A stretch of DNA of 64,000 nucleotides from Mugil cephalus (taxonomy: Eukaryota; Chordata; Actinopteri; Mugiliformes; Mugilidae). Location of the stretch: positions 23,447,501-23,511,500 of the forward strand of contig NC_061771.1 of the NCBI RefSeq assembly GCF_022458985.1, read 5' to 3'. Under the pieces are notes generated by a model. The model had not been told where the DNA came from. It did not search any database and saw only the letters and a list, made by a program, of their open reading frames with translations. Both the position numbers and the translations under genes were made by a program. Of this stretch, positions 23,471-36,462 are shown in pieces; positions within the stretch are counted from its first letter, which is position 1, and each line of letters begins with the position of its first letter.

Positions 23471-23927
23471 AAGTTCATCTTTGATCTCTGTTCACCTTTT
23501 GCAAGTTCAGACTTTGGCTCGAATGTGAACACCTAAGATCTGAATTCATTCTGAAGTACTTGCACTTGTGTTCATTTATACTCACATCCGTCCCTCTTGA
23601 GATCCCCAAGCATCAAGTTGTTTTGGCAGCGTTGATGGGTATGGTGCGGTCTTCACGGCAGGATGTTGCAGGTATTGTTGCAGTGAGCTGTGACAGCCAT
23701 GTTTGGAGATGCACAAGATACTATGAGATCTGCATAAAGTGGTTCAGGAGTTGTTAAAAGATTGTTTACACGCTTTGGCGAGCTGTGCAGATTTCCCTGC
23801 AGGCTGTGGTTTTTGTTGTCACGGTAGGTTTGCTGTGTCTTTGGCAAATCGTGTCTGCATCATTGAGCATTGCGTTATCAGTAAACTCATGAATCAATCG
23901 CTTAATCAAACGATTAATCGAACAAAT

Positions 23928-23972
<45 letters not shown>

Positions 23973-24125
23973 ATTAATATTACCACAACTTGTCTAGTCA
24001 ATCTAGATTAAATACTGGTGGGCTGTCAAAGTCTTTGTTTTGTATAACATGTTTGAAATATGGCTTTCATTCTTTCATTCATTCATTCACATTAGAATTA
24101 TCAACTTAATGTATAACAATAACAG

Positions 24126-24890
24126 TGCTATCTATCTATCTGCTTCTGGTGGATCACGGGCAAACACTCTCAAACAGACGCGGTCCTGAACTGGTTAACA
24201 TCCGAGGTAACATCATCCTCCGTCCATGAGATGTGGATTTAAAGGTGAACGCCCACATTGTGTAAGCGGAAGATGGAGTTCTCCGCTCGCTCCGCGGTGT
24301 CTTGCCGTAAACTGGAAGCAATCGTCTGAACTCCATTTTTTCGTCTGCACATCTGCAGCCAGCCAGCAGCGGCAGCAGCAGGCGTCATGTGTGCTCGTGT
24401 GAGCTCCGGAGGTTGCGAGGACCGAAACGCCGCGGACATGTAACGCTGGACGGATAAGCTGGTCTAAAAACATCGAGCCGACATGTGCTGCTGATTCGAG
24501 GGGGCCGACTGGTAAGAGGTAAAGACGCTTTGTGTTTTTGTGGTGATGCTTCATGCCAGTTACGCAAGGATCACGCGAAAACTAGCGGCATCTTGCTAAC
24601 CAATCCCTATTAACCGCAGCAAACTTTCAAAAATACCGCAGGCCTGCGTGGAGGTTAATATTAGTTGCTGCGTAAAATTAATTATAAGCTTACAGAAACG
24701 TTGTTTTTCTATTCAAATAAGGCTCATTTTAGTAATTGCTCTCCTTTGCGCATGTAATGTATGCTTATTATTGTGTGCCTTTATTATTGTGTTACTGCGG
24801 TCCCTGTTGCATGATCTGCGCCTGCGTGTTGCTTACCGTCTCCAGGTGCCCCTCCCGTCACGGTGCTCCCCAGCCGGTGTCCCTGCTGCC
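24126..24890 (+). promoter_or_regulatory. fbxo10: fbxo10 promoter and 5' UTR region
   Basis: A moderately CpG-rich stretch. A candidate non-coding first exon ends at 24511 (GGCCGACTG before GTAAGAGG). A good acceptor (CCGTCTCCAG, ending 24845) opens the exon that holds the ATG at 24891. The frame upstream of that ATG stays open to 24648 but is unlike any FBXO10. It is read here as intron and leader. Confidence 0.5.
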
Positions 24891-27800
24891 ATGGAGGTGG
24901 GCAGCCTCCCCGTGGAGCTGTGGAGGGTTATCTTGGCCTACCTCCCTCTGCCCGACCTGGGCCGCTGCTGCCGGGTGTGCCGCGCTTGGCGGGAGCTCAT
25001 CCTGTCCCTGGACAACACCCGCTGGAGGCAGCTCTGCCTCGGCTGCCCCGAGTGCCGGCATCCCAACTGGCCCAGTCAACCCCATCTGGAGCCACCATCC
25101 TGGAGGGAGGCCCTGAAGCAGCATGCCCTAGCCACCCGCACCTGGACTCAAAACGGGCCCGAGCTCCAGTCCTCTGCCTGCCTGCTCTTTTTCCGCCGAC
25201 GAAAGGACCGCAGGGTTTGGCACGTGGGGCCCGGGTGCGAGTTTGAGACCTTGCGCGGGGCCCTGGCGGTGGCGGGGCCGTATGACCGCGTGGTCCTCCA
25301 TCCGGGGGTGTACGAGGAGCAGGCGGAGGTGTCGCTGAAGGTGCCCGTGGAGCTGGTTGGGCTGGGCCGACTGGGCGAGGTGGCCCTCCTGGTGTGCATG
25401 GAGCAGCAGTGTCCCACTGCCAGGCTGTGCAACCTGGTTTTCATGCCACCCTGGTTCTCCACGGTTGTATACAAGGTGAAGTAACAGCTTCTTATTGTTA
25501 CAGGTATCTCAGCGGTGTCAAATCCAGTTATAACTGTCTGACTCCAATCGCCCTTTCCTCTCCTCTAGACATCATGGGGTCACGTCCAGCTGGACAACTG
25601 CAACTTCGAAGGAGCCCAGCTGCAAGTCCGCGGCCCGGGAACCTGCCAGGCTCGGTTTTGCTCCTTCTCACAGGGCAGCTCTGCCCACTTGCTAGGCGTC
25701 GTCCTCAGTTTATTGGACAGCTGCGACTTCTCAGGAAGCGAAACGGCCTCGGTGACTGTGGAAGGTCCCCCGGTGTCGGACAGGAACTGGGCCTGTAAAC
25801 ATTTGGCCGCCCTGGCCAGGACGTTCCCGCCATGCGGCGTGTTGGAGTGCGACGGTGTCCCCAACGGCCCTCGGGACGACTCCATTGGTGGGACCCAACC
25901 TCCGGGCGCTCGTGTTAAAAAGGAGCACGTGAGCATGGAGGACTGGAAGAGAAGGACCGGGGTGGACGCGGTCTGTCAGGGCACAGTGATCGAAGATGGC
26001 TGGAGTGATTGCGAGCGCAGCGAGGGGGAGGAGGAGAACCGAGACGGAGGGGGAGCCTACGACACCAAAAAAACTTTTACACTGGATTACAGAGTCCCGT
26101 ATGACCATCACGGCCTGTCCCATTTACTCAAGCCCCGGCCAGACGGCTCCCTGCCGCTTGCCTCGTCCCCTGACCCCCCCTCCGTGACCCCCGAGCTCCT
26201 CAGCCTTCACCAGGAATTAGACAGGGACCCAGAGGCTCGTATGTTGGCGGCCTCCACCCTCGGCTGCCTCATCAGACGCTGCCTCTTTAGGGACGGGAAG
26301 GGTGGCGTGCATTTGTCTAATTATGGTCAGGCTCGACTGGAGGAAAATGTTTTCCGTGGGCTGAACTACGCCGTCCGCTGCATCCAGAACTCCACAGTAA
26401 ATAAAATCCCATCAGTCAATATCAATCTTTGTTGTGGAGAAATGGAATGTAATTACATCTGACAGGACTTTTATCCACAGTACACCAGTTGAATGATATA
26501 TCAAGTTAAGGAAGGAGCCAATATCATTAGTAATTAAACAGCAGTTTCCTATTCAATCTGTCACTCGAGCTCTGCCTCTCTTCCCTCCAGATAGTGATGC
26601 TGAGAAACGAGGTCTGCGAGTGCCGTGCGTCCGGCGTTTTTCTGCGCCTCTCAGCTCAGGGCCTCATCGCAGAAAACAACATCCACTCGAACGGGGAGGC
26701 CGGGCTGGACATCCGGAAAGGGGCCAACCCCACCATCTTGGTAACTGCTACACCTTTGTCTGTTGAGGATGCAAGCAATTGCACACAAAAAAAAGGTCCA
26801 CGTGCTAGTGCTAGTTTTTCCCAGAGTTTTTAAAAGCATCTCATGGCCAACAGTTATGAGTAAGATTGCTTTATGTAACAAAAAAAAACAGTTTTTATGA
26901 CTTTGCGTTCATAATAAACTACACAAGTTGACCAAACTTTTCTTGGCTACTACTGCATTTTTGCCCTCTCATTCTCTCTTTCATTCCGCAGTGCAACAAA
27001 ATACATAGCGGTTTGCGCTCTGGAGTTGTTGTTCTTGGAAACGGAAAAGGTTCAATTCGGAGCAACCAGATCTATAACAATAAGGAAGCGGGCGTGTATA
27101 TTCTCTTCAGTGGAAATCCTGTGGTGAGGTAGGCTGGACCCTGCGAACATCTCAGCTTCTCATGGAACTGTTTTTCCCTCATGGTTTCTGGATATTATTC
27201 AAAGCGGTCAGACAGTTTGTAGATGGGGTTTGACAGTGAGGAAAAGACGGGGATTTCTCTGCAGCTTCTCAAACTAAAGTGTTACAGTAGTGACCGAGTG
27301 TCTGTGTCTGTGTGCGTATCTGCACCCTGAAATGTAAATCAGGGATCATTCATTTACACCTGAACGTCCAGAGGATGTTTTTAAATACCAAACTCCACTG
27401 CAATCAGTGAAGAAAGGGGTTATTTCTAAGTGTTAACGAGTGTTGATCAGGATGTTTGCGGCATTTATTCAGATTTACATATGTCAAAAACTCGTGGTTT
27501 TGTACATCCAGAAGCCTTAAAGAAAGCCAACTGCACTTGTAGAGTTTGTCTTGTGGTTTTGTACAGTACGTCGTGATGACTCCAGTTTCACAACGCACTG
27601 CAAGCTCCAGGAGTTCTGCAGTGCAGTGGAGTATTTTTTCTCAGTAAACGTGTGCCATAAGCAGTGTTACATAATATTTTCAGATGTGATGCTGCGGGTG
27701 CAGACGGCGTGTGAACGCGCTCCGTTTCTATTAATATTCTCTCATCTTCGCTGTCTCTCTCTCAGTGGAAATCACATCTTCCAAGGGCAGGCGGCGGGGA

Positions 27801-29687
27801 TCGCCATCAACGAGAACGGCAGAGGGATGATAACAGGTGCGGGTTTGTTCCGTCTATTTCCCGGCTTCGCGCAGCTTCCTCACCTCCACACGGTCGAACC
27901 GAAAGTTAAATCACATAAATGCGTTTTTTTTTTTTTAATTCTAGAGAATGTGATCAGAGAGAACCAGTGGGGTGGCGTGGACATCCGCAGAGGAGGCGAC
28001 CCCATTTTGAGAAACAACTACATCTGTTACGGCTACTCGGACGGCGTGGTGGTCGGAGAGAGGGGACGCGGGCTTATTGAGGGAAACCACGTGTACTGTA
28101 CGTATTTCTAGCCTGGGTAGTAGGTCCATGTTTAGTCGAGTCGCGCCACAAATGTTGCCTCTTCCTCCGCTTTCTGCAGGTAACAAAGGCTGCGGCGTGT
28201 GGGTCATGTCATCCAGCCTGCCGCAGCTCCTAGGCAACTACATCGTCCACAACTGTATGTACGGGCTGGCGGTGTTCTGCAGGAAGGACCCGGAGAACAT
28301 AGAGGCCAGGGAGGGGAACTGGCCCGGGCAGGAGGGGATTGGCGGAGAAGGAGGAAGTGGCGAAGGAGAAGGAAGAGACGGGCAGGAGAACTTCAACGAA
28401 GAGGGCGAGCTGTTCGCTTGGGACAGCGATCTGGACAGCGAGGACGAACGCCACTCTGCACGTCGCTCCATCAGCGTGGCCCTGGTGGAGAGCAACTGCA
28501 TGAGCTACAACGGAGGTGCGCTAAACAGATCTGCCGCAGTGAAACGCACGCACGGCCTTTCTTCTCTGTCCCTCTAACGTTCTTTCTGTGTCCTCGGCGC
28601 AGCGGTCGGCCTGTACGTGAAGAGCAGCGAGGCCCTGAACGTGTTCGCCAACCTCGTCAACAGCAACCGCGGCCCCGGCGTTGCCGTTCTCCAGAGCAGC
28701 CAGATGACCCGACTCGTCACCAACTGCATCCTCGAAAACGGTCGAGGCGGCGTCATGGTGGAGAAGGACTGCAGAGTGGAGCTCCGCGGCAATGGCATCT
28801 ATGAAAACAGCGGCCACGGAGTCAGCTTTAATGGCAACGGGCAGATCACGGAGAATGACGTGGTCGGAAACCGGGGGTATGGAATCCAGGTCTCTGGAAG
28901 TGCCGATATCAAGGTGGGATGGAGTTAAGCATGGGCACACTTTGCTTTTGATTTCCTTAATTTTAGATATACACAAAGCATGAAGCATAGACACGTACAG
29001 GCTAATTACTTGCTAAATATTTGTGTCTTTTTATTATTATTATTCATGTTTTTTAGGTGGTGCGTAACCGCGTCCAGCCAGCGCAGGGCTGTGGAATCGC
29101 TGTGCTGGGGCCGGTGAAAGGCGCCGTCCACGACAATGTCTTGTTCCAGGGCCACCCTGGAAACAAAAAAACCCTTCTACATATGGATCCCGGCAATGAG
29201 AGCTGTGTGTTGCGCAACAACAGTATTGTAAAGCATAATAACAGGTAACTAGGCAACCCATAAAAGTGGCGACGTTCAGAGACATCAGTCTGAACATTTT
29301 CTTCTGCAACCCGCACCGCACCTATAATCAGTATATTATAATGTATGGAAGTTTGCGGTTCTGGTGCAACGATTACCGCTCGTAATTATGCGTTTCGAGA
29401 GTGGCGCCTCAACGTAGTGGAACATTTAACGAGTCAGATGTGAACATCGTTGGCTACAGGCTCCACTTCTTCTAATCAAGCTTATTTTCTCTTTTCCATT
29501 CTGAAGCCGTACATCTTCTCCACAGTGGGTTTTGGAAAACCCTCCCCCCCGCCCACTGGCCAGCCCCCCCGGCGGACTCTCCTCCTCCCAGTATCCGTCC
29601 CGACTTGGAATTTCCATGACCACCAGGATCAGCGCAACTGTTGAGAGCGGGTGCCACAGCGGCAGCATGTTCTGCACCATCCTGTGA
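24891..29687 (+). CDS. fbxo10: F-box only protein 10, substrate receptor of an SCF ubiquitin ligase
   Basis: FBXO10 brings substrates (BCL2 in human cells) to the SKP1-CUL1 ligase. Exons: 24891-25475, 25569-26396, 26591-26740, 26992-27128, 27766-27836, 27945-28097, 28180-28515, 28603-28913, 29057-29244, 29507-29687. They join in phase to 979 residues (human about 956). Residues 1 to about 48 are the F-box (LPVELWRVILAYLPLPDLGR). A family-specific region follows (CLGCPECRHPNWP, RVVLHPGVYEE). From about residue 450 come repeated G-N/N-G turns of a right-handed beta-helix (CASH/PbH1 repeats, e.g. GCLIRRCLFRDGKGG, RENQWGGVDIRRGGDP). The middle has acidic low-complexity stretches not seen in human. 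The last four residues, CTIL, fit a CaaX prenylation box and match the human end. Introns hold nothing recognised; the largest is 27129-27765. Confidence 0.96.
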
Positions 29688-30636
29688 ACGCCGGCGAGCA
29701 CTTGCACACCGACAGGACCGGCGCGCTGGCCCCCGCACGCCTCCGAAATCATGTCGGCCGGGGTGCGGCTTGCCCTCCGTCAAAGGAGTAGGAGGCCACA
29801 CCTGAGACACTAAAGGGCCCGTCCACTCTCCCGGTACATCTGTGCGTCACAGCATTTTCCTAATCTAAAAACAAGGCTTTTGTAATTTTACGATTAAAAA
29901 CGCTTTTTGCACTTCACACTGTCGTCAGCCTGCATCCCACACGAAAGCTTTACCGTCGTCACTTTCCCCGTTTACCGTAGACACCGTTGGCTACGTTCGT
30001 TTGCTTCTGGGACTCTCTGGTTAGGAAGCGCACACTTATTAATCCTAGCAGGAGTCAAAGACTTCAGAGACGCCAGCTTCACCCATAGGACAAAGTAAAG
30101 CTGTGCCTTGTATGACTTTTTAAAAATCAATCAATGATTGTAGCTAGGGAAGGAATGTTTATAGTGTGAGGTGTATATGCAAAAAGAAAAAAAACAAAAC
30201 AAAGCCAAAATGAAGCTACTGCCTCTTGCACAGAGATGTTGCCCGGTGAGTCTGTAACAACACGTCCTCCATGTTTTTATTTTGTTAGTGTGATGCTCTT
30301 CGGTTTTCTTTGACATTCCAGACACTCTCGGCGCGCTGCACACACTCACAGACTCACTCGGTAACAGCCGGTCAGAGAAAGGAAAAGGATGTTCAGCGTG
30401 CAATATGTGATGTCTACAAATGTGCCTATACGTCTTTACTGTCTAAGATAGATGTTCTCTCATTGAGAATTTGTTTACATGTAGTCGGCTTATTTTTTTG
30501 TATCATGGACTGCAAAGCATCAAGTGACAATATCATGCACAACTCAAAGTTCACCACTTTGTCTACAAAACACATCAATAAACAGCTCTTGTTCGTGGCA
30601 TCCGCGGTCCTCACTGTCCTTTTTTCCCCGCGGCCT
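29688..30636. other. Convergent 3' UTR interval of fbxo10 and polr1e
   Basis: No further gene was recognised. Plus-strand poly(A) signals for fbxo10 are ATTAAA at 29893-29898 and AATAAA at 30577-30582. A minus-strand AATAAA for polr1e is at 30276-30281 (plus TTTATT). If the distal fbxo10 signal is used, the two 3' UTRs overlap by about 300 bases. Confidence 0.55.
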
Positions 30637-33600
30637 TCAGTGCATTTTCTTGCGTTTCCGTCTCTCGGTGAACTGGTCGTATTTGACCAGAGGTAGAGCC
30701 AGGGTGGCCTGTCTGTGTTCTTCTCGCAGTAAGGCCTCGTCGGCCTTTGCCCGGGGTGGTTTAATCAGGGTCAGCCCCATAGACTTTGCAATTTCAATCA
30801 CCCTATAGAAAAACATGTGAATCAGTCATACAGCCAGAGTTCTTTTAATGCAGCCAATGCAAATACCCTTTAACCATAAATAGCCCTTGAACAGCAAGTT
30901 CAGCCTCAATGTCCTCGCAGGTTGTTCTCTCAAGTTATGTGCATTTACTGCGGATTTGCACAGTTATTATGAGCGGAGATGATGATACAAATGATGATGT
31001 GCAAATTTGGAAAACATCCCTTCCCCGGGGACGAATAAAGCTTTCAGAATTTAAAACAGCATTATTGCCCATTAACTATTGACATTTTACAGTTTGATCT
31101 ACTGACAGCCATTATAATAACAGTTCATTATGTAATTTGACAATCATTCAAGTAGAACGGTGCATTTCACAGCGTGGAACGCAGTAAGAGCCACCGACAT
31201 TAACATCAGTCTTCCTGTGTTATTTAACTGAATGCCTGCGTTCTTTTTTTATTTTTTTTTATTTATTTTGTCCATACCTGGCCTCTGTGATTCCCAGGTC
31301 ACGGTGCAGCAGTGTGAGGTCTGCAGTCATGTGACCCATATGCAGCAGCAGCGCCAGGCAGTGGGCTGCTATTTTGGCACGCATCGATGTTGACACTGTG
31401 TTCTGGACCCTGTAAGGGTGAAAGTAATGGTGAAGAAGTGCAAATAAATGGTGAAGACAAAAGGCCAGCTGGTTTAGAAAGCGGCGGGGCAGTCGCAGCC
31501 AGTTTGGTCACTGGCCCCAGACCCATGGCGCTTGTAGATCACACGATTCAAATCAGCCGAGGTGAAAAATGAATCGCGATGCCCTTTTTAAACAGCAGAG
31601 GGCGTAATCTAGTTTTGAGTTCACTTAATCGCTGATCTTCCTCAAAAAACATTAAGTCCCGAACAAGGAAAAAACATGCAAGCCTTAGATTTTTTGTTTA
31701 TTATTTTAAGCTCTTTTTTTAATTTATGTTTTGTTTATATAAAATCTAATTTCAGTTGCACTTTTAAGAGTACATCTGCATTGTATTGCACAGTTTACGG
31801 TACCTCAGACAAATACAAAGAGATTCTTTAAATTTGTTAAAGACAAAATATAATTTGTAGTTTTTAAATGATAAATATATATTTTTTTAAATATGCATTC
31901 TTTGCATGGTTTTTATTTTGAAGTTAAATCCTACCTCAGAAGTGTGTTATTTTGTCTGGGAAATAAGTAAAGGGATCCTTTTCAGTCATAATTTCTCTCT
32001 CAAGCTCATGAGAAAATCGTATCAAATCATGAGTTGAGTGTATCATTAAATACCTAGTACGTCCTGCAAATACAGTGACAATCACAAACTTTTCAGTCTG
32101 TGTTCATTTTAAAAAACTGTACTGAAATTCTAGGGGCAACAAAACAAACTATTTTCATTTTTCCAAAGAGGTCAGAGTATACTGACACTGATTTTATGCA
32201 GATGATGCTTTTGATTTGAGGCTGCAGCAGTGAGACGTATTTGTTTTGCATCAGCGGTAATCTCTAAGTGCTCAGCTGTCGTGATCATCACCACCGGTTA
32301 AAAAAGATTAAATTAACAGTAACTTAATACAGCCTTTTTTTAATGTAATGTTATACCCAGTTAGGTAACAAGCAAACATAAAAAAATGTTGCAGTACTTC
32401 CATCAACAGGTCACAGGTACATCATAAGCACAGTAATTTAACAGATATTTAAATAAAAATGTGTGATATGTAATAATGTTCAACCGCCATCATACCTGCC
32501 GTTGTTGAATGTCTCCACAGTAAATGTTCTTAGCAGTTTGTTCTGAACGTTGCGAGGGCATCCTTCCTCCAGCCCAACTGTAAAACACGAATTACCATCA
32601 CTCTGTGTGCACCACTTCACTCACACATGTGCGATGATATGCGAGAAAAGCAGCAGTACTCACACTTGCGGTTGATGCTCTTCTGCCGAGACAGTTTGAG
32701 CAGCATGGAAAGGTAAAAGGCGCATCGTGCCATTTTCTCTCTTTCTTCTCCTGTGGTCGGCAGGTTCTCCAGGTGCCTCACAACGCACAGACACCTTTTA
32801 GGGGGCGAGGGGGGATAAGTGCAAAAGAAAATGTGAATGCAAAATGTGAATGCAATGAAACACTTCGCTAATAGAATTTCCCAGGAGGCATGAGCCCTGT
32901 GCTGCCTTTACCCTCCATCATCTCTCATTTTCTGCAACTCCTCAGGGGTGAGTGCTGCCATCTTGGAACCAGCCTGCTCCAAAGCGTCGTAATCTACTGG
33001 ACTCAGGACTGAGGATACAGGTTAAGGGTGGAAACATGAACAAGTGTAGCTCTAAATATACACATATATATTATGTGCATTCTCTTATTGACTTATTGAA
33101 TAATCTGAATAATTCTCCCTCTTCCCCTAAATCATCCTCTCTAAACTCTGATAGACACCAGTATATTGCCTTAGGCTTCGACACGTATCCACTAAATGTG
33201 GACATGGTTTAATCCAATGCAAAAGCCTTCATAAAATTCATTATACAAACATTTAACTTGCCAGAAGCTACGTTCCTGTTAGTGATGATTGTAATATGTA
33301 TGTAATAAAATCAGTTCCCTGCTAATGATAGCATGGGCAGAGTTCATGGGCAGAGCATTTCCAGAGGCTGATCATTCTGTCAGTATTGCCACTGAAGGTA
33401 AACTCCTTCAGTGGACCACCTCTCTGCGCACGTGATGTGGAAAAATAAAGGTCTTTTCCTAGGGATTGGGACATGCCTCTTATGCCACCAGTCGAAACCT
33501 CTGATCAGAGCGATTTCAGTCGGGTTGAAGAACTGCTGTCCACGCTACTGCAGCCAGTGGCACACAGAGCAAATAAAAGATACGGTCATCAAATGGGTAG

Positions 33601-35146
33601 ACGTTCTCTCGTTTGTCTGCGTTTGCATTGCAGGGAGGAAGGTGGCTGGCCAGGTCCCCCTGCAACTCGGTCTCATCCACTTCCTGTTGTAGAGCTGCGG
33701 AGAAAGACAGGGGACAGACATGTGACTTTTGCTCCGTGTTGACTTCTCTGCCACATTTCCCCCCAGTAGATGTGTCTAATAACAACTGAAACACAAAGAC
33801 TGTGGCAAAGCAACAATGCAACAGCTTTACCTTCCAGACCCTTCTGGTCGATCACAGTGTTGGCAGCCTTGGCCACCGCATGTTGCAAGGTGTCACCTGC
33901 CACCTGGTTCAGCCTGCGGGACGTCAGAGCCCTCTTCTGTTTGTTGGTGCCAAAGGCCTCAATCAACGAGTCCACCTGAAGAGAAAAGCCGAGGGAAGAT
34001 TGAGACGCCGACGTCACATTTTAACTCTTAGTCTGTTGGACAAGTCATTACACAAACCTTATCTCTGTATGTCTTGATGTCCTGAGGTTTTTCAGACTCT
34101 TCCATCTCTCCTGGTGAAAAATTTAGAAAAACTGATGAAATCTTGAGCTGTGCAAAGCATTAAACATTTACTATCGAAGGATAATCCAAGCTCATTTACC
34201 AGGATAGCTAATAAATTAATTGCAACTGTATCAATAAGTACAGATATGTAGACTCATTATAAGTCATTAATCTTACACTTAATATAAAAATCAACACATT
34301 ACCTGGTATGACAGGTTGCATGTTGAACAGCTGAGCGTTGTGCATCTCCATCTGCATGGTCTGTTTGTTCAACACACCCACATAATATCTGAAGGGACGA
34401 CAAACTGATTAGGACGCTTCGCTGAGACACAGGCCACCATCATAATCTTATATTCACCTACTTGCAGAGACTGTTACACTTTAAAGATCCTGCTCCAAAA
34501 TTATTTCCAACATAAGACAGTCTGTCTGTTTCAGAGACCTGAAAAGAGAAGAACATGCTGAGCAACGCGACCTAAACAATTTATGAGGAAGTAACAAGAT
34601 GACAATGCTCTATCTTTCATCTTTCTCACCAGTATCCGTTTGCTCTTTTTTCTGGGGTTAACCTCATCCACGTTCTTGTACAGGGTGAAATCCAATCTGT
34701 CTGCATTTCTGGGGGTGCCATTTGAAAAGCGAACTGTGAGAAAAAAAGAAAGAAAACAGGAAACAATCAGTCCCTAACTCTGGACATTAACAGGACTTCG
34801 ATCACGTCAAATAGTCACTAATGAGCCCTATTTCTACAAGGCGGTTTGTAAGAAGTTTGTGTTTTTTTTTTAAAAACTGTCATCATACAACTAATATCAA
34901 GTGAAAGGGATCCCACGGAGTCGCCTGAATAACCAGCACTAGCACCGTGGCTAGCACCCACGTGTGCAAGACACAATTATGTTCAAAAAGAGCCGCAAAA
35001 AACGACCCGACACCAACGTCACTGTTTCATTAACAGTTCTCTTCACTGGAGTTTTGACATGCAATAAATGTGAGATAGTCACCAAGAACAGCTTTGTCAG
35101 AGTCCCTCTCCTCTCCGCAGCACACTAACGAACAGGAGGCAGCCAT
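30637..35146 (-). CDS. polr1e: RNA polymerase I subunit E (PAF53)
   Basis: A Pol I-specific subunit, the counterpart of yeast A49. It pairs with POLR1G and promotes rRNA gene initiation in the nucleolus. Exons, 5' to 3': 35083-35146, 34630-34733, 34462-34538, 34303-34388, 34058-34110, 33831-33975, 33584-33694, 32912-33008, 32664-32794, 32496-32577, 31278-31409, 30637-30802. They join in phase to 415 residues (human about 419). Landmarks: VRFSNGTPRNADRLDFTLYK and ETDRLSYVGNNFGAGSLKCN in the N-terminal dimerisation domain. IEAFGTNKQKRALTSRR marks the linker and LSPVDYDALEQAG the start of the C-terminal tandem winged-helix part. The protein ends in a basic tail, RRKRKKMH. The intron 9-to-10 to 10-to-11 interval (31410-32495) and 33009-33583 hold only A+T-rich sequence and a 10-bp-arm hairpin at 33389-33414. 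It is head to head with zbtb5. Confidence 0.95.
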
Positions 35147-36462
35147 GATTGTTGTTATGAGTTTCCACGTGAGGCAAGAGAATTCCGCTCTCCGTACTTC
35201 CGGGTTCGCCCGTTTACAGGGACAACGTATTGCATTTGTGTTATTGAAGAAACATAATTAGACAAAAACAGAATAAAACGGCCTGACAGTAATAATAACA
35301 ATAATAATAATTAAAAACATAATTTCATACCAATAAAAAATTAAATGAAGGAAAAACAAACGAACTATTCTGGGTTCTTATTTATTTTCTCTTAAAACAA
35401 AAGAGGATACAATCTCCACTCAGAAGCTACCTAATGTTTTTTTTTTTAATTATTCCTTAATTACCCTCAGTAGCAAAAGAGTGTCCAGATTAATTTTTGT
35501 TCCACCAAAATAGATGTCTATGAGAATCATAATGGAAGTACATAACATATCACTGCATCACTGTAATTTATTCACACAGGTGCTTTAAAAATTTGTATTT
35601 GGCAGATATGAGCTACCCCGCTTTTAAGTTTACATCACAAGTTCACAGTTAATATTTTATTTTCCTCAGTCGTACACTTATACTTATGTATATATACATA
35701 TATACACTTTATCTTGAGTGCTGAATTGCTGTTTCTACTGTAGTACTTACAGTACTATTTATTTATTTATTTATTTTTTACTACTGGCTGCAGGTACAAC
35801 ATACATACAATAGGTTTTACTGTGCATTGTTCTATGTATAACTGTGCATGTGACAAATACAAATCCAATCTCTTATTTTATTTTATCATGTTGAAGCCCA
35901 GTTACACAGTTTAATAAAGTTTCATTTTATTGATAAAGTTCACACATTTGCTTTAACCTCTTATCATACCAGTCTTTTTGACAAAAAACAAACAAACAAA
36001 CCACAACAGCAACAAAAAAATGCCTATTTGGCCATACCCAAAGTAAACTGAATGCTATTCATGAGCATTTTGGAGCTATGCATGCTCCTGGTCTATTGTG
36101 AAAGCCAAAGCTATGACGTTTCTGTCACAAAAGTCAGAATCACTCTCACAAGTGGTATTGTCCTTGGGTAATCAAAGTTAGCACACAAAAAAAGAAAAGA
36201 AGAGAAAAAAAGAGGAATATTGGTTGTATTTTCTGTGTTGGTTGAATCCTACAACAACTTTTATCAATGAAATCAGAAAAAAAAATACATATTGCTTATA
36301 GCCTTTACTCAAACACAACTCGTGTATAGAGCTCTGATTGGTTCAATATAAACCAATGAATGCTAAAGGGTTGAGAATAATAATACATAATAAAATAAAG
36401 AATTAAAAAATTCCCTAATAAAGTCTGATATACTCTGAAGGGTTTCATCTTGACACGGTTTG
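35147..36462. other. Intergenic region between polr1e and zbtb5
   Basis: Mostly A+T-rich with ATT/TTTA runs (35756-35776) and no recognised coding sequence. It contains the polr1e promoter close to 35150-35220, which has moderate CpG density. No repeat family was recognised. Confidence 0.6.

Larger units (their letters stand above)
19742..24125 (+). repeat. Tandem duplication, copy B
   Basis: Second copy of the block described at 14826-19738, in the same orientation and directly adjoining it. It carries a private LINE fragment (20993-21885) and a private 190-bp replacement near 22860-23048. It contains an AATC tetranucleotide run (about 23922-23972) and a TA run (22041-22062). Without the LINE it is about 3.5 kb. 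It ends with CTTAATGTATAACAATAA at about 24108-24125. Confidence 0.9.

Noticed and set aside
23922-23972. Regular AATC repeats resembling a short array
   Set aside because: A tetranucleotide microsatellite without spacers, not a CRISPR array. None was found anywhere in the window.
24648-24890. In-frame N-terminal extension of FBXO10 upstream of the chosen ATG
   Set aside because: It crosses a good splice acceptor at 24845 and is unlike any FBXO10. The chosen ATG matches the human start.
33389-33414. Hairpin CCACTGAAGG...CCTTCAGTGG in a polr1e intron
   Set aside because: The arms are only 10 bp and there is no other evidence of an RNA gene.
33411-33692. Possible extra polr1e coding sequence between exons 7 and 8
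   Set aside because: Exons 7 and 8 join in phase without it, and its translation does not resemble PAF53.
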